In this document: positions 47,767-56,770 of the stretch, one piece after another
Layout of the letters: each line of letters opens with the position of its first letter
How positions within the stretch are numbered: position 1 is the stretch's first letter
DNA from: Psychrosphaera haliotis
Lineage (GTDB): Bacteria; Pseudomonadota; Gammaproteobacteria; Enterobacterales; Alteromonadaceae
NCBI RefSeq assembly: GCF_009728465.1
Contig: NZ_WOCD01000005.1
Coordinates: forward strand, 186,001-250,000
Length of the DNA: 64,000 nt
Direction: 5' to 3'
The notes under the pieces: generated by a model
The model's database searches: none
Seen by the model: only the letters and a program-made list of their open reading frames with translations
Told to the model about the DNA's origin: nothing
Made by a program: the position numbers and the translations under genes

Positions 47767-48705
47767 TTATTTCCCGACTATTTCTACTATATTCTCATTA
47801 ATTTCGCCCAAACCAAAGCTATGTAACTTAGAGCGAGACCCTTCCCCTATTGCCTTAGGAGGTATTAGCATCTCTTTGGACTTTATATCTTGCTCTAAAA
47901 CGTCCTCTAATGCCGCTCTAATTTCACTTAACGTTTTATCTAAGTTACTTTCAAAGTTAGGTCGCTTTCTAATCGTATGCCCAAGTTCTATCAAACGATA
48001 AAAATACTTCTGCGCTAATACTAAAAACTCTTCCGGTAAGTCCTTATTCATGTTCAAACTAACACCTGGGTTAGCTATACAATACTCAACCAACGCACAA
48101 TAAAAACAAAGCGGCTTGTTAGATAACGCCGTTTCTTTTTGAATACGAGCATTAATGAGTAACTTACTTCGAAGATCAATGGTTAACAATAATGGGGAGT
48201 TAGTCACTTTTTGTTCCAATGGCTTGTGGTGTTGCATCAAATGTTGTCGGAAGACTAATAACCACGTGAAAAACAGAGCAAATAACATTGGTACTGCACT
48301 AAGGCTGTGGAGCAATGGAAACGCTTTTTCTTTAAAGGAAATGTAGACACTTTGCTCAGCGGAAGACAGCTCCTCATAATCAGCGACAGGCTTTTTAGGC
48401 CCTATAAATGTAACTTTAAGTGGCCACTGGTATTTGTCAATTGCTTCATTAAGGCTGTTTATGTAATTTTGAACTTCTTGACTATCGCCTGATTCATTAA
48501 GCCACTCTCTTTTAATTGGAATAATAGGCAAGTCTAGGGCAACTCTCTGTAATACATATTGTTTAGTAACAGCCACATGCTTTAAATGACTCATAGCAAC
48601 ACTTGCTTGGTGCACAATGGAGAACAAGACTAAGCTAACTAAAAAGGTACTTACCGCTTGAAGCTTAATAGAATTCATAAATAATTTATTTAACTTCCTC
48701 ATCAT
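47767..48705 (-). CDS. two-TM membrane protein with unrecognised cytoplasmic domain
   Basis: I do not recognise this 312-residue protein. TM1 (about residues 12-35) and TM2 (about 133-153) enclose a periplasmic domain of about 95 residues. After TM2 a cytoplasmic region of about 160 residues includes a short cysteine group LCFYCALVEYC, a helical block FLVLAQKYFYRLIELGHTIRK, and a charged helix with ETLSEIRAALEDVLEQ-like spacing. The layout is that of a signalling receptor, but no kinase, GGDEF, HAMP or methyl-accepting motif is present. Its start overlaps the end of the binding-protein-like gene upstream by 4 bases (ATGA type), which argues for tight coupling of the two products. A bidirectional terminator follows. 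Confidence 0.7.
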   Translation of the reverse strand: MMRKLNKLFMNSIKLQAVSTFLVSLVLFSIVHQASVAMSHLKHVAVTKQYVLQRVALDLPIIPIKREWLNESGDSQEVQNYINSLNEAIDKYQWPLKVTFIGPKKPVADYEELSSAEQSVYISFKEKAFPLLHSLSAVPMLFALFFTWLLVFRQHLMQHHKPLEQKVTNSPLLLTIDLRSKLLINARIQKETALSNKPLCFYCALVEYCIANPGVSLNMNKDLPEEFLVLAQKYFYRLIELGHTIRKRPNFESNLDKTLSEIRAALEDVLEQDIKSKEMLIPPKAIGEGSRSKLHSFGLGEINENIVEIVGK

Positions 48706-49589
48706 AACTCCCCTTCATTCTTTTCAGCACTAGAGCAGTTACTTTTAACTAAGGTAAGTTTTTGATAGTAAGAGGACTCTTGTTGGGATGCAAAGTCCTT
48801 TAAAAATCGTTGCGAGGCGCACAATAAGTCCTCATTTTGTTTAGCGAGTCTTAAATACCACGACGTTCCTGAGACTGAATCGGCAATACTTGTTATATAG
48901 TTTCGGGAAAGCTTTTCTTGATCTTCTGATTGCCAATATGAAGATATGATATCAACCTTGCCAGCGGTCAACATTTCTCGCAATTCATTATGTGAGCTTG
49001 CATAAACGATATTCATACGACTCAGCGTTAAGCCAAGCTCCGTAAACAGCTTTTTAGGTACTATATGACCTGAGCGACTAGTTGGGTAATCGACTAAGCC
49101 TATGGTTTTATCCAGGAAATACTCTTTTGTTAATACTGGTTTTTCATAAAGTGAAATTAGGTAGGTTTTATAATTAGGATAATAAGCCACCTTTTTATAA
49201 CCATGAGTGTCTTCAGCTTTAAGTGCGGACATAATATTTTCTTTAACTAACGCTAAGTCTGCTTTGCCATTACCTAACATTCTAATCGTATTAACATCGC
49301 TTACTCCCCAGTAAGAAGAAACCTCGCCATACTGTCTATTAATTATTGGATCTGCGCAGGCAATCTCATTTAACAAAAGAGAGCTTGTTTCACCACCGCT
49401 ATATATAACAAAACTTCTTTTATTGTTTTTTGACTGTGTTGAGCAGTCTATTGAGGTCTCTATTAATGGCGACAATGGCACTATTTGGCTGTCTGTATGT
49501 AACTTGGCTGTCATCCAAACAACAACACAAGCACCTATAAAAAAGGTGACATACCAACTCTTATTTAATTTGGATAAAAGCAAGTGCAT
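48702..49589 (-). CDS. membrane-anchored periplasmic binding-protein-like protein (PhnD/type 2 PBP fold)
   Basis: Protein of about 295 residues with one N-terminal TM helix (WYVTFFIGACVVVWMTA) that is not obviously cleaved. The periplasmic part has two-lobe periplasmic-binding-protein features: NTIRMLGNGKADLALVKENIM, then TIGLVDYPTSRSGHIVPKKLF and ELREMLTAGKVDIISSYWQ, the typical alternating strand-helix pattern of the PhnD/TAXI-like clusters. Three or four cysteines (SIDCST, IACAD, LLCAS, SNCSS) could form disulfides. No transporter gene is adjacent, so it is more likely a sensor than a transport receptor. ATG 49589 is preferred over 49616 because an AGAGG site lies 11 bases upstream of it, which is a little far. 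Confidence 0.7.
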   Translation of the reverse strand: MHLLLSKLNKSWYVTFFIGACVVVWMTAKLHTDSQIVPLSPLIETSIDCSTQSKNNKRSFVIYSGGETSSLLLNEIACADPIINRQYGEVSSYWGVSDVNTIRMLGNGKADLALVKENIMSALKAEDTHGYKKVAYYPNYKTYLISLYEKPVLTKEYFLDKTIGLVDYPTSRSGHIVPKKLFTELGLTLSRMNIVYASSHNELREMLTAGKVDIISSYWQSEDQEKLSRNYITSIADSVSGTSWYLRLAKQNEDLLCASQRFLKDFASQQESSYYQKLTLVKSNCSSAEKNEGEL

Positions 49590-49849
49590 TTTTTCAAATT
49601 CCTCTAAACCCTGCATTACGCTACAAATTTATTCTATCCTTATTTACTTATTGTTTTAAGTAATTTTACTCATTAATTGTAACCCATTGTTTTTATTGCT
49701 TTATTAACATGTAATTATGAATCCCAACATATCCTTTCTAATATTTAAAAAACAAGCATAATAGCGACAGTTTCAGAGAGATTGTGGTTGATATTTGACC
49801 AGCTCAATTTTTACAATTACATTACAAAAGTAGAAACGGAAATTAATAA

Positions 49850-50686
49850 ATGAAGAATTTTAAGCTTGTGCTATTTACAACACTAGCGTCTATAATGCTG
49901 TTAGCGGTCTCAAACAATGCTGCAGCTTATGGCCAAAATGGTCATCGTATTATTGGTCAAATTGCCGAGTGGCATTTAACCCCAGTAACTAAACAAGCTA
50001 TAGAAAAGTTACTCAGTGGCGACCACCTTCCAGAAGTAACAACATGGGCAGACGAAATGCGCTCATCACCAGACAAAAAATGGTGGTCTCGAACTAAGTG
50101 GCATTATATTAGTTTAAATACGATTGATGATTTCAAACCTGATACATACAAGTTCGAAGATGAAGTTAAAGATGTATACACCGGTATCTGCAAAGCAATA
50201 GACGTTCTCTCCTCTCCAAAATCAAAACAACAAGAAAAAGAATTTTACCTACGTTTCCTAACACATTTAGTTGGTGACTTGCACATGCCTCTGCATGTTG
50301 GTCGTGCCGAAGATAAAGGCGGCAATACTATTCAAGTTGAGTTTTTCAGAGAGAAAATGAACCTGCACACTTTGTGGGACACAAAACTAATTGAAAGCCA
50401 AAATTTATCTTTTACCGAATTTGCACGATTCATTAATACAACTGACACAAAACTTGTGTCTAATTATGTTTCAACTCAACCAAGAGATTGGGTTGTTGAA
50501 TCTTTTAATCTTCGTGACGATGTTTACGACATAAAAGACGGCGAATTTTCATATGACTATATCTATAGACATATGCCAACAGTTAAAGACCAATTGCGCA
50601 AAGGCGGAATTCGATTGGCTGGTATTTTAAACGCAATTTTTGATCCTAATGTAAAAGTAGGCAAAAACGGCGTAAAGATAAAATAA
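49850..50686 (+). CDS. S1/P1 family single-strand-specific nuclease
   Basis: Secreted or periplasmic tri-zinc nuclease of 278 residues that cuts single-stranded DNA and RNA, often with 3'-nucleotidase activity. The signal peptide (FTTLASIMLLAVSNNAAA) ends right before YGQNGHRIIGQIAEW. Zinc ligands are visible as GHRIIGQ (His), TWADEMR (Asp), KWHYISL (His), and the pair FLTHLVGDLHMPLHVG with DKGGNTIQVEFF and NLHTLWDTKL (His/Asp). The mature protein begins with Tyr rather than the Trp whose backbone binds zinc in fungal S1/P1 enzymes. It precedes the TonB receptor by 51 bases. Confidence 0.92.
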   Translation: MKNFKLVLFTTLASIMLLAVSNNAAAYGQNGHRIIGQIAEWHLTPVTKQAIEKLLSGDHLPEVTTWADEMRSSPDKKWWSRTKWHYISLNTIDDFKPDTYKFEDEVKDVYTGICKAIDVLSSPKSKQQEKEFYLRFLTHLVGDLHMPLHVGRAEDKGGNTIQVEFFREKMNLHTLWDTKLIESQNLSFTEFARFINTTDTKLVSNYVSTQPRDWVVESFNLRDDVYDIKDGEFSYDYIYRHMPTVKDQLRKGGIRLAGILNAIFDPNVKVGKNGVKIK

Positions 50687-50737
50687 TAATAAAACAACAA
50701 TTTTTAATTTTAACAAAACAACAACCAGGAAAAGACA

Positions 50738-53700
50738 ATGAAAAATGTCATTAAACATAGCGCTCTAGCACTAGCTGTAACAGCTGCTTTAGGTACGGCT
50801 ACCGTTAATGCGGCTGAAACTTCAACGGCTGTTCGCGGTACAATTCAGACAGTTGCAGGCCAATCTGTTAACAACGCAACTATTACTTTCTTACACGTAC
50901 CATCTGGTAGCGTAAAAGAAGTAACGGTTAACGAAGAAGGTGCATACCGTGCCCGTGGTCTTCGCGTTGGTGGTCCATACATGGTAACTATCGCTTCTGA
51001 AGGTTTCCAAGGTAAAGTATACGAAAACGTATACCTTGAACTTAATGACATTTTAGACCTTTCTGCAAAGCTTGAAACAAGCAGCAGCATCGAAAAAATT
51101 ACAGTAACTGGTTCTGCAAACTTTTTTGCTAACTCTGGTTCTAGCTCTGTATTTACTTCTGATGACATTGCTAAAGCAGCAACAGTTAGCCGTGACCTTA
51201 AAGATATCGTTCGCTCTAACCCTCTAGCGGTTGTTGATGCATCTGGTACTCAATTGAGTGTTGCTGGTTCAAACCCTAAGTACAACTCACTAACAGTTGA
51301 CGGTGTTGGCGTAAACGATACATTCGGCCTTAACTCAAACGGTTACCCTGCTCAGCGTCCACCGGTTTCTTTAAACGCGGTTGACCAAGTTAGCATTGAA
51401 TTTGCACCGTTTAATGCACGTGCTGCAAAATTCTCAGGCGGTACTATTAACGTAGTAACTAAGTCTGGTACTAACGATTTGTCTGGCTCTGTATTTTACG
51501 AGCGAGTACCATTTAACGGTTCTGCAACTGATGAACAGTCATTTAACCGTCGTGAAGGTGAATACGAGACGGTTGAGTTTGACAAAGACTCATTAGAAAA
51601 TGAAGAAATGACATTTGGTGCAGCTCTTGGTGGCGCATTAATTCAAGATGAACTATTTTTCTTTGCTTCTTATGAAGAGTGGGAAAAAGATGTTCCTGTA
51701 ACATTCAACCCAGCAACACTTGCTGGTCATAACCTTACAACAGGGCAAGTACAAAGCGTAATTGACGCTCTTCAAAATACTTACGGAATCTCTGATTCAA
51801 TGGGCGCTGCGCCTGCTCCAGATAGCGACAAAAAGCTATTACTTAAGCTTGATTGGAACATCAATGATGATCACCGAGCTGACTTAACATACAGCACTCA
51901 AGAAAACTCAGCGGCTCGTAACTATACAAACAGTGACGGTACAGTAAATTTAGCGTCTAACGCTTGGTCGCAAGACTCTGATACTGAGATCCTAACTGGT
52001 CACCTTTTCTCTGATTGGAATGCAGACTTCTCTACTGAGTTCAACTTTGCATATAAAGACTACGTACAAGCATCAAACACAGCATCTGACTTAGGTGAAA
52101 TCAATGTTCGCTTAGACGGTGGTACTGTTGTTGCTGGTCAAGATGAAAACCGTCACGGTAATGAACTTTCTAACGAAACATTAAGCTTTGGTTTCCACGG
52201 TTTATACTTAGTAGGCGACTTAGAGTATAAGTTTGGTTTAGAAGTTGAAAATGTAGAAAATTACAACCTTTATGCTCGTCATGCATCAGGGACTTGGACT
52301 TTTGATTCATTAGAAGACTTCGAAAATAAAGTACCTGCGTCGATTGCTTATGACAACGCATTTACAAACGACATGCAAGACCTAGCGTTTTCTGTTGAGT
52401 CTACACAATACGCGCTATACGGTGAAGTTAACACTGAAATCATGGACGACGTAATGTTAACTGCTGGTGTTCGTTATGAGCGTCTATCAGTTAAAGACGA
52501 GCCAACTTTAAACCAAAACTATCTAAACGAATATGGTTATGACAACCAAGAAAACTTAGATGGCGCGGATATTTTCCTTCCTCGTATCGGTCTTGAGTGG
52601 ACTGTAAACGACGACTTAACTGTTCGCGGTGGCGTTGGTCGATTCTCAGGTGGCATGCCTTTAGTTTGGGTTTCTAACGCATACACAAACGATGGTGTTA
52701 CGTTGATTTCTTCAACAGAAGACGCTCAAAATGCTGTAATCGCAGATCCTTCACAAGTAATGTTTGGTCAAGTACCTCAAACTCTGCAAGATTCTTTAGT
52801 ACCAGGTAATGGTAATACGAATACAATCGCTAAAGGCTTCGAAATGCCTTCAGATTGGCGTTACCAAGTGTCAGCGGACTACACGTTTGACCTTCCTGTA
52901 CTTGGCGACAACTTCCAGTGGTTCACAGAATTTACATTTGTTGAACGCGAAAACTCTGCATACTGGATAGACGAAGCTCGTGTAGACTCTGGTGAGCGAA
53001 TCGGTAACGAACGTATCGTGTATGAAAACCGTTGGGATAACCGTGACCGTTACGACCTACAGTTAACAAACATAGATAAAGGCGGTTACAGCCGTCTCTT
53101 ATCAACTGCATTAAACAAAAAGTGGGATAATGGCGTATCACTAAATATGTCTTACACTAATCAAAATATTGATGAAGTGAACCCTGGTACAAGCTCAACA
53201 GCAACATCAAACTTCCAGTATGAAGTTACAACAAACCGTAACAACCCAGAAATGGGCCGTGCTTACTATGAAGTTGAGCACCGTTTTGTTCTTAACTTAG
53301 GCTACGAAACTGAGCTGTTTGAAGGTTATGAAACTTCATTCAACTTATTCTACGAGCGTAAGTCTGGCAAGCCGTTCTCTTGGACATTAGGTCTTTATAA
53401 CGATAGAGACTTTGGTGACCAATCGCGTTTCTACCGTGCAGGCACATACCTACCTGAATTACCAACTGGTCCAAACGATGCAAACTTTGACTTCTCAAGC
53501 GTAAGCTATGAAGAAACTTATGCACTTATGGAAGCTGCTGGTGTAACTCAGTATGCGGGTGGCGTTATTCCTAAGTATGTTGGTAACCAACCATGGACTA
53601 CGAACATGGACTTGGCAATTACTCAGGAACTTCCTGGTTTAGTTGACGGTCATAAAGGCCAGTTGTACTTCATCATTGATAACTTTGCTAACTTATTGAA

Positions 53701-53887
53701 TGATGATTGGGGTAAAATTTATAATATGAATTTCCCACAACAACCTCTATTTGACTTAGAAACAAATGACCAAGGTAAGTATCTACTTCAGAACCGTTTT
53801 GGTGGTGTTAACACTAACAACTACGATAACTTCGAAGTTGAACAATCTTCTTGGTCAATGAAAGTTGGTGTTAAATATAGCTTTTAA
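50738..53887 (+). CDS. TonB-dependent outer-membrane receptor with N-terminal carboxypeptidase-like domain (Oar-like)
   Basis: Outer-membrane receptor of 1049 residues. The signal peptide ends TVNAAET. A carboxypeptidase-regulatory-like Ig domain follows (residues about 30-110: TVRGTIQTVAGQSVNNATITF and YRARGLRVGGPYMVTI), then a plug with VFTSDDIAKAATVSRDLKDIVR (about 140-160) and GGTINVVTKSGTND (about 232), then the barrel ending in SMKVGVKYSF with terminal Phe. This is the Oar/CarbR-TBDT type common in Alteromonadales. Substrate cannot be read from sequence. The preceding nuclease and following phosphatase suggest oligonucleotide or nucleotide uptake, which is inference only. A terminator follows. 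Confidence 0.92.
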   Translation: MKNVIKHSALALAVTAALGTATVNAAETSTAVRGTIQTVAGQSVNNATITFLHVPSGSVKEVTVNEEGAYRARGLRVGGPYMVTIASEGFQGKVYENVYLELNDILDLSAKLETSSSIEKITVTGSANFFANSGSSSVFTSDDIAKAATVSRDLKDIVRSNPLAVVDASGTQLSVAGSNPKYNSLTVDGVGVNDTFGLNSNGYPAQRPPVSLNAVDQVSIEFAPFNARAAKFSGGTINVVTKSGTNDLSGSVFYERVPFNGSATDEQSFNRREGEYETVEFDKDSLENEEMTFGAALGGALIQDELFFFASYEEWEKDVPVTFNPATLAGHNLTTGQVQSVIDALQNTYGISDSMGAAPAPDSDKKLLLKLDWNINDDHRADLTYSTQENSAARNYTNSDGTVNLASNAWSQDSDTEILTGHLFSDWNADFSTEFNFAYKDYVQASNTASDLGEINVRLDGGTVVAGQDENRHGNELSNETLSFGFHGLYLVGDLEYKFGLEVENVENYNLYARHASGTWTFDSLEDFENKVPASIAYDNAFTNDMQDLAFSVESTQYALYGEVNTEIMDDVMLTAGVRYERLSVKDEPTLNQNYLNEYGYDNQENLDGADIFLPRIGLEWTVNDDLTVRGGVGRFSGGMPLVWVSNAYTNDGVTLISSTEDAQNAVIADPSQVMFGQVPQTLQDSLVPGNGNTNTIAKGFEMPSDWRYQVSADYTFDLPVLGDNFQWFTEFTFVERENSAYWIDEARVDSGERIGNERIVYENRWDNRDRYDLQLTNIDKGGYSRLLSTALNKKWDNGVSLNMSYTNQNIDEVNPGTSSTATSNFQYEVTTNRNNPEMGRAYYEVEHRFVLNLGYETELFEGYETSFNLFYERKSGKPFSWTLGLYNDRDFGDQSRFYRAGTYLPELPTGPNDANFDFSSVSYEETYALMEAAGVTQYAGGVIPKYVGNQPWTTNMDLAITQELPGLVDGHKGQLYFIIDNFANLLNDDWGKIYNMNFPQQPLFDLETNDQGKYLLQNRFGGVNTNNYDNFEVEQSSWSMKVGVKYSF

Positions 53888-53912
53888 TTTATAATTACTT
53901 GCTAAAATAAGA

Positions 53913-53943
53913 TGCCTGCCTATTTTATAGGCGGGCATTTTTG
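53913..53943 (+). terminator. terminator after the TonB receptor
   Basis: TGCCTGCCTA / TAGGCGGGCA forms a 10-bp stem (one G-T pair) with a 5-nt loop, followed by TTTTTT after the stem. It lies 25 bases after the receptor stop and before the alkaline phosphatase start. Confidence 0.85.
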
Positions 53944-53980
53944 TATTTTACTCATGCATAAATGTTTATGGAGAAATCTT

Positions 53981-55345
53981 TTGAAGAACAATGCTATTAA
54001 TAAACTGTTCACCATTGCCGCTATAACGCTTGGAATCACGGCGTGTGCCAATTCAAATGTTAAAAACGACGTTAATACGCTACCTAAAAATATCATTTTT
54101 ATGATTGGTGATGGCATGGGTGTCGCACATACAACTTCATATCGTTATTTCGCTGATGATAAAGCGACAAAAGAAGTAGAACGCACTGTATTTGATGAAC
54201 TTCTTGTAGGTACCTCTTCAACTTATCCTGATGACAATACCTACGTTACAGATTCAGCAGCTTCCGCAACGGCTTTAAGCTCTGGCGTTAAGTCATATAA
54301 CGGAGCAATTGGCGTTGATGTAAATAAAAAGCCTGTTCTTACACTGCTTGAAAGAGCGAAACAACTTGGTAAAACTACTGGTATCGTTTCTTCGTCTCAA
54401 ATTAATCATGCAACACCCGCTAGTTTTATAGCTCATAATGAGTCGCGTCGTAATTATAATCAGATTGCGGATGCATACATCGACGAAAAAATTAATTACG
54501 CACCTAAAGTTGATTTAATGCTTGGTGGTGGTACTTCTTACTTTATTCGTAAAGACCGAAACATCGTTAACGAATTCAAATCCTTAGGCTATAGTTACGT
54601 TGACGATTTAACAAAACTAAACGAATTAAATACGTTACCAGCACTAGGCCTTTTTGCCCCTGTTGGCCTTCCATTTGCTGTAGACAGTGATGCGTTGCCA
54701 AATAGAGTTGAGGCCATGACAAAAACTGCTTTGAACTTGTTAGCCACTCAAAGTTCAGACAATGGTTTTTTTATTATGATTGAAGGAAGCCAAATTGATT
54801 GGTGTGCTCATGGTAACGATGTTGCCTGCGCAATGGGTGAACTAGAAGACTTTGCAAAAGCTATTGAGTACGCAAAACAATTTACTGAAGAAAATGGTGA
54901 AACGTTGTTAATCATTACCGCTGACCATGCTACCGGTGGCTTAAGTATTGGTGCTAATGGCACTTATGATTGGAAAACAGATAAAGTTAAGCAAATAAAT
55001 TCTTCATTAGCTGTTATAATCCCGGCATTTTTAAGCTTAGAGAAAGATGTTACTGACAAAGTTATCCAGTCTACATGGAAAAAACATGTGGATTTTGATC
55101 TGTCAGCAAGTCAAATCGAGACTTTAAAGTCGGCTCTAAGTAGTAAGTTAAAGAAAGAAAAGATGACTCGTGAAATTAAAGCTATTATTAATGACACTAC
55201 GTTAACCGGTTGGACAACTGGCGGTCATACTGCTGGTGATGTGCAAGTATTCGCGTCTGGTGTAAACAGTCATCTATTCAATGGACAACAAGACAATACG
55301 GATATTGCTAAAAAACTATTTAAACAATTGAATTCGGCACAGTAG
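53981..55345 (+). CDS. phoA: alkaline phosphatase, lipoprotein form
   Basis: Alkaline phosphatase of about 454 residues. Metal and catalytic motifs are IFMIGDGMG (metal Asp, about residue 43), YVTDSAASATALSSG (nucleophile Ser, about 91), ITADHATGGLS (metal Asp/His, about 315) and TGGHTAGDVQVFA (metal His, about 415). I choose TTG 53981 because a GGAG ribosome-binding site lies 7 bases upstream; earlier starts would lie inside the terminator. From there a lipoprotein signal LFTIAAITLGITAC-ANS is clear, so the enzyme is likely membrane-anchored in the periplasm. It releases phosphate from nucleotides and other monoesters. The uridine kinase gene follows by 18 bases. Confidence 0.93.
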   Translation: MKNNAINKLFTIAAITLGITACANSNVKNDVNTLPKNIIFMIGDGMGVAHTTSYRYFADDKATKEVERTVFDELLVGTSSTYPDDNTYVTDSAASATALSSGVKSYNGAIGVDVNKKPVLTLLERAKQLGKTTGIVSSSQINHATPASFIAHNESRRNYNQIADAYIDEKINYAPKVDLMLGGGTSYFIRKDRNIVNEFKSLGYSYVDDLTKLNELNTLPALGLFAPVGLPFAVDSDALPNRVEAMTKTALNLLATQSSDNGFFIMIEGSQIDWCAHGNDVACAMGELEDFAKAIEYAKQFTEENGETLLIITADHATGGLSIGANGTYDWKTDKVKQINSSLAVIIPAFLSLEKDVTDKVIQSTWKKHVDFDLSASQIETLKSALSSKLKKEKMTREIKAIINDTTLTGWTTGGHTAGDVQVFASGVNSHLFNGQQDNTDIAKKLFKQLNSAQ

Positions 55346-55363
55346 CAAGAGAAGAGACTCCTT

Positions 55364-55993
55364 TTGAAAACCACTATATTAGCAATTACAGGCGCTTCGG
55401 CGTCTGGTAAAACACTATTAACAGCCACTATATTTGAAGAGTTGGCGCAGGAATTGGGTTCAGATCAAATTTCCTTTATATCTGAGGATGCGTATTACCG
55501 TAACCAAGATCATTTGGAAATGGCCGTTCGAGAAAAGACGAACTATGATCACCCTGAAGCATTTGAACATGACTTACTAATCGAGCATCTTCGTGATCTT
55601 AAATTAGGCAAAGCCGTTGAAATGCCTCAATACTGTTATAAGACCCACACTCGATTAAAAGAAACGACACCGGTACAGCCGGCTCAAGTCATTTTGATCG
55701 AAGGTATTATGCTGTTAACACACCCAGAACTATATAGTGAGTTTGATATTAAGGTGTTTATGGATACTCCGCCGGAAATTTGTTTAGTAAGAAGACTAGA
55801 GCGCGATATTAAACAGCGTGGCAGAAGCTTCGATTCAGTAATAAAGCAATATCTGACGACAGTAAGGCCTATGTATCAAGCATTTATAGCACCTTCAAAA
55901 CAGGTTGCTGACTTAATTGTTACGAATGGTGGCAAAAACAGAATTGCAATTGATGTATTAAAAGCCCAAATAAAACAGCTTTTATTAAACTAA
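55364..55993 (+). CDS. udk: uridine kinase
   Basis: Cytosolic nucleoside kinase of 209 residues that phosphorylates uridine and cytidine. The P-loop is degenerate-looking but intact as GASASGKT (residues 10-17), followed by FISEDAYYRNQ (substrate loop), REKTNYDHPEAFE, YCYKTHTR and the lid LVRRLERDIKQRGRS. The start is TTG with an AAGAG-type site 11 bases upstream. It lies 18 bases after the phosphatase gene, and the shared transcript links phosphate release from nucleotides to salvage of the resulting uridine or cytidine. Confidence 0.93.
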   Translation: MKTTILAITGASASGKTLLTATIFEELAQELGSDQISFISEDAYYRNQDHLEMAVREKTNYDHPEAFEHDLLIEHLRDLKLGKAVEMPQYCYKTHTRLKETTPVQPAQVILIEGIMLLTHPELYSEFDIKVFMDTPPEICLVRRLERDIKQRGRSFDSVIKQYLTTVRPMYQAFIAPSKQVADLIVTNGGKNRIAIDVLKAQIKQLLLN

Positions 55994-56007
55994 TGTGACA
56001 ACTAAAA

Positions 56008-56045
56008 AGCCAACGGCATGAATAATATGCCGTTGGCTCTTTTAT
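56008..56045. terminator. terminator between udk and the ACT-domain gene
   Basis: Perfect 12-bp stem AGCCAACGGCAT / ATGCCGTTGGCT with a 7-nt loop, followed by CTTTT. The left flank AAAAA gives it some use on the minus strand too, since the two genes are convergent. Confidence 0.88.
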
Positions 56046-56098
56046 TTGAGACAATTTACATTAGAACTCAAATGATACGTGACAACTATCTTTAAGCT

Positions 56099-56611
56099 TT
56101 AACTCGCTTTGTCTAACTCAACATCAACAATGATATCCGACGCTAGCTGCTCTAACGCTTCTACGATTACATCAGCGCTTAATCCTGCAGGAAGGATGAC
56201 TCTAGCCACAGCATGAAATAATTCACCACCCCAGTTTGGCGCAGTTTGATGAGTAGATACAAAACTAACAATATTGGCACCTTTATGGCTAATAACAGAC
56301 GCTAAGTCTTGCACAATTCCACGTCGGTCATTACCTGTGATAACAAATTCTAACTCTTGCTCTTGGTGCGCTTCAACATGATTACTGAGGTATGTTGTGA
56401 CGGTTAAACCAACTATATTAGACAACTCGTTTGTTAAGCTTACTAAATTGCTCTCAGGTACTGCTACCTCAATAACACCTGCAAAGTACCCACGTAAATG
56501 AGATAAGTTACTCGCTAACCAATTAGCTTCATTCTTATTAAGAATTTCAGACAGTGACTTAACTAAGCCTGTCTGATCGGCGCCAATAACCGTTAATACA
56601 AGGTGTTGCAT
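56099..56611 (-). CDS. ACT-domain protein, GcvR-like
   Basis: Cytosolic protein of 170 residues made of two ACT domains: VLTVIGADQTGLVKSLSEIL (residues 5-24) and FVITGNDRRGIVQDLASVIS (about 88-107). GcvR, the anti-activator of the glycine-cleavage regulator GcvA, has this layout and size. The ligand site motifs ADQTG and NDRRG are typical of the family. I cannot separate GcvR itself from other double-ACT proteins. It is a single gene, divergent from pstC. Confidence 0.75.
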   Translation of the reverse strand: MQHLVLTVIGADQTGLVKSLSEILNKNEANWLASNLSHLRGYFAGVIEVAVPESNLVSLTNELSNIVGLTVTTYLSNHVEAHQEQELEFVITGNDRRGIVQDLASVISHKGANIVSFVSTHQTAPNWGGELFHAVARVILPAGLSADVIVEALEQLASDIIVDVELDKAS

Positions 56612-56770
56612 TTAGATGCACTCCAGTTGATGTTTATTAACTCAAGTATTAACAATAAATGTTAAATAATCCAGTCCCTTTTTTAGGCTAAATGTCCCTA
56701 ACAACTTCCAAAAGTGCCGTCTATCCTAGTACCGACTTTCTCTGCTTTTCAACGTAGACTGAAAGTCCAA

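Noticed and set aside
49808..49830. Possible weak PHO box (minus-strand TGTAATG-TAAT-TGTAAAA) before the S1/P1 nuclease
   Set aside because: Only loosely like the consensus, in the wrong orientation and too close to the start codon; likely chance in AT-rich DNA.
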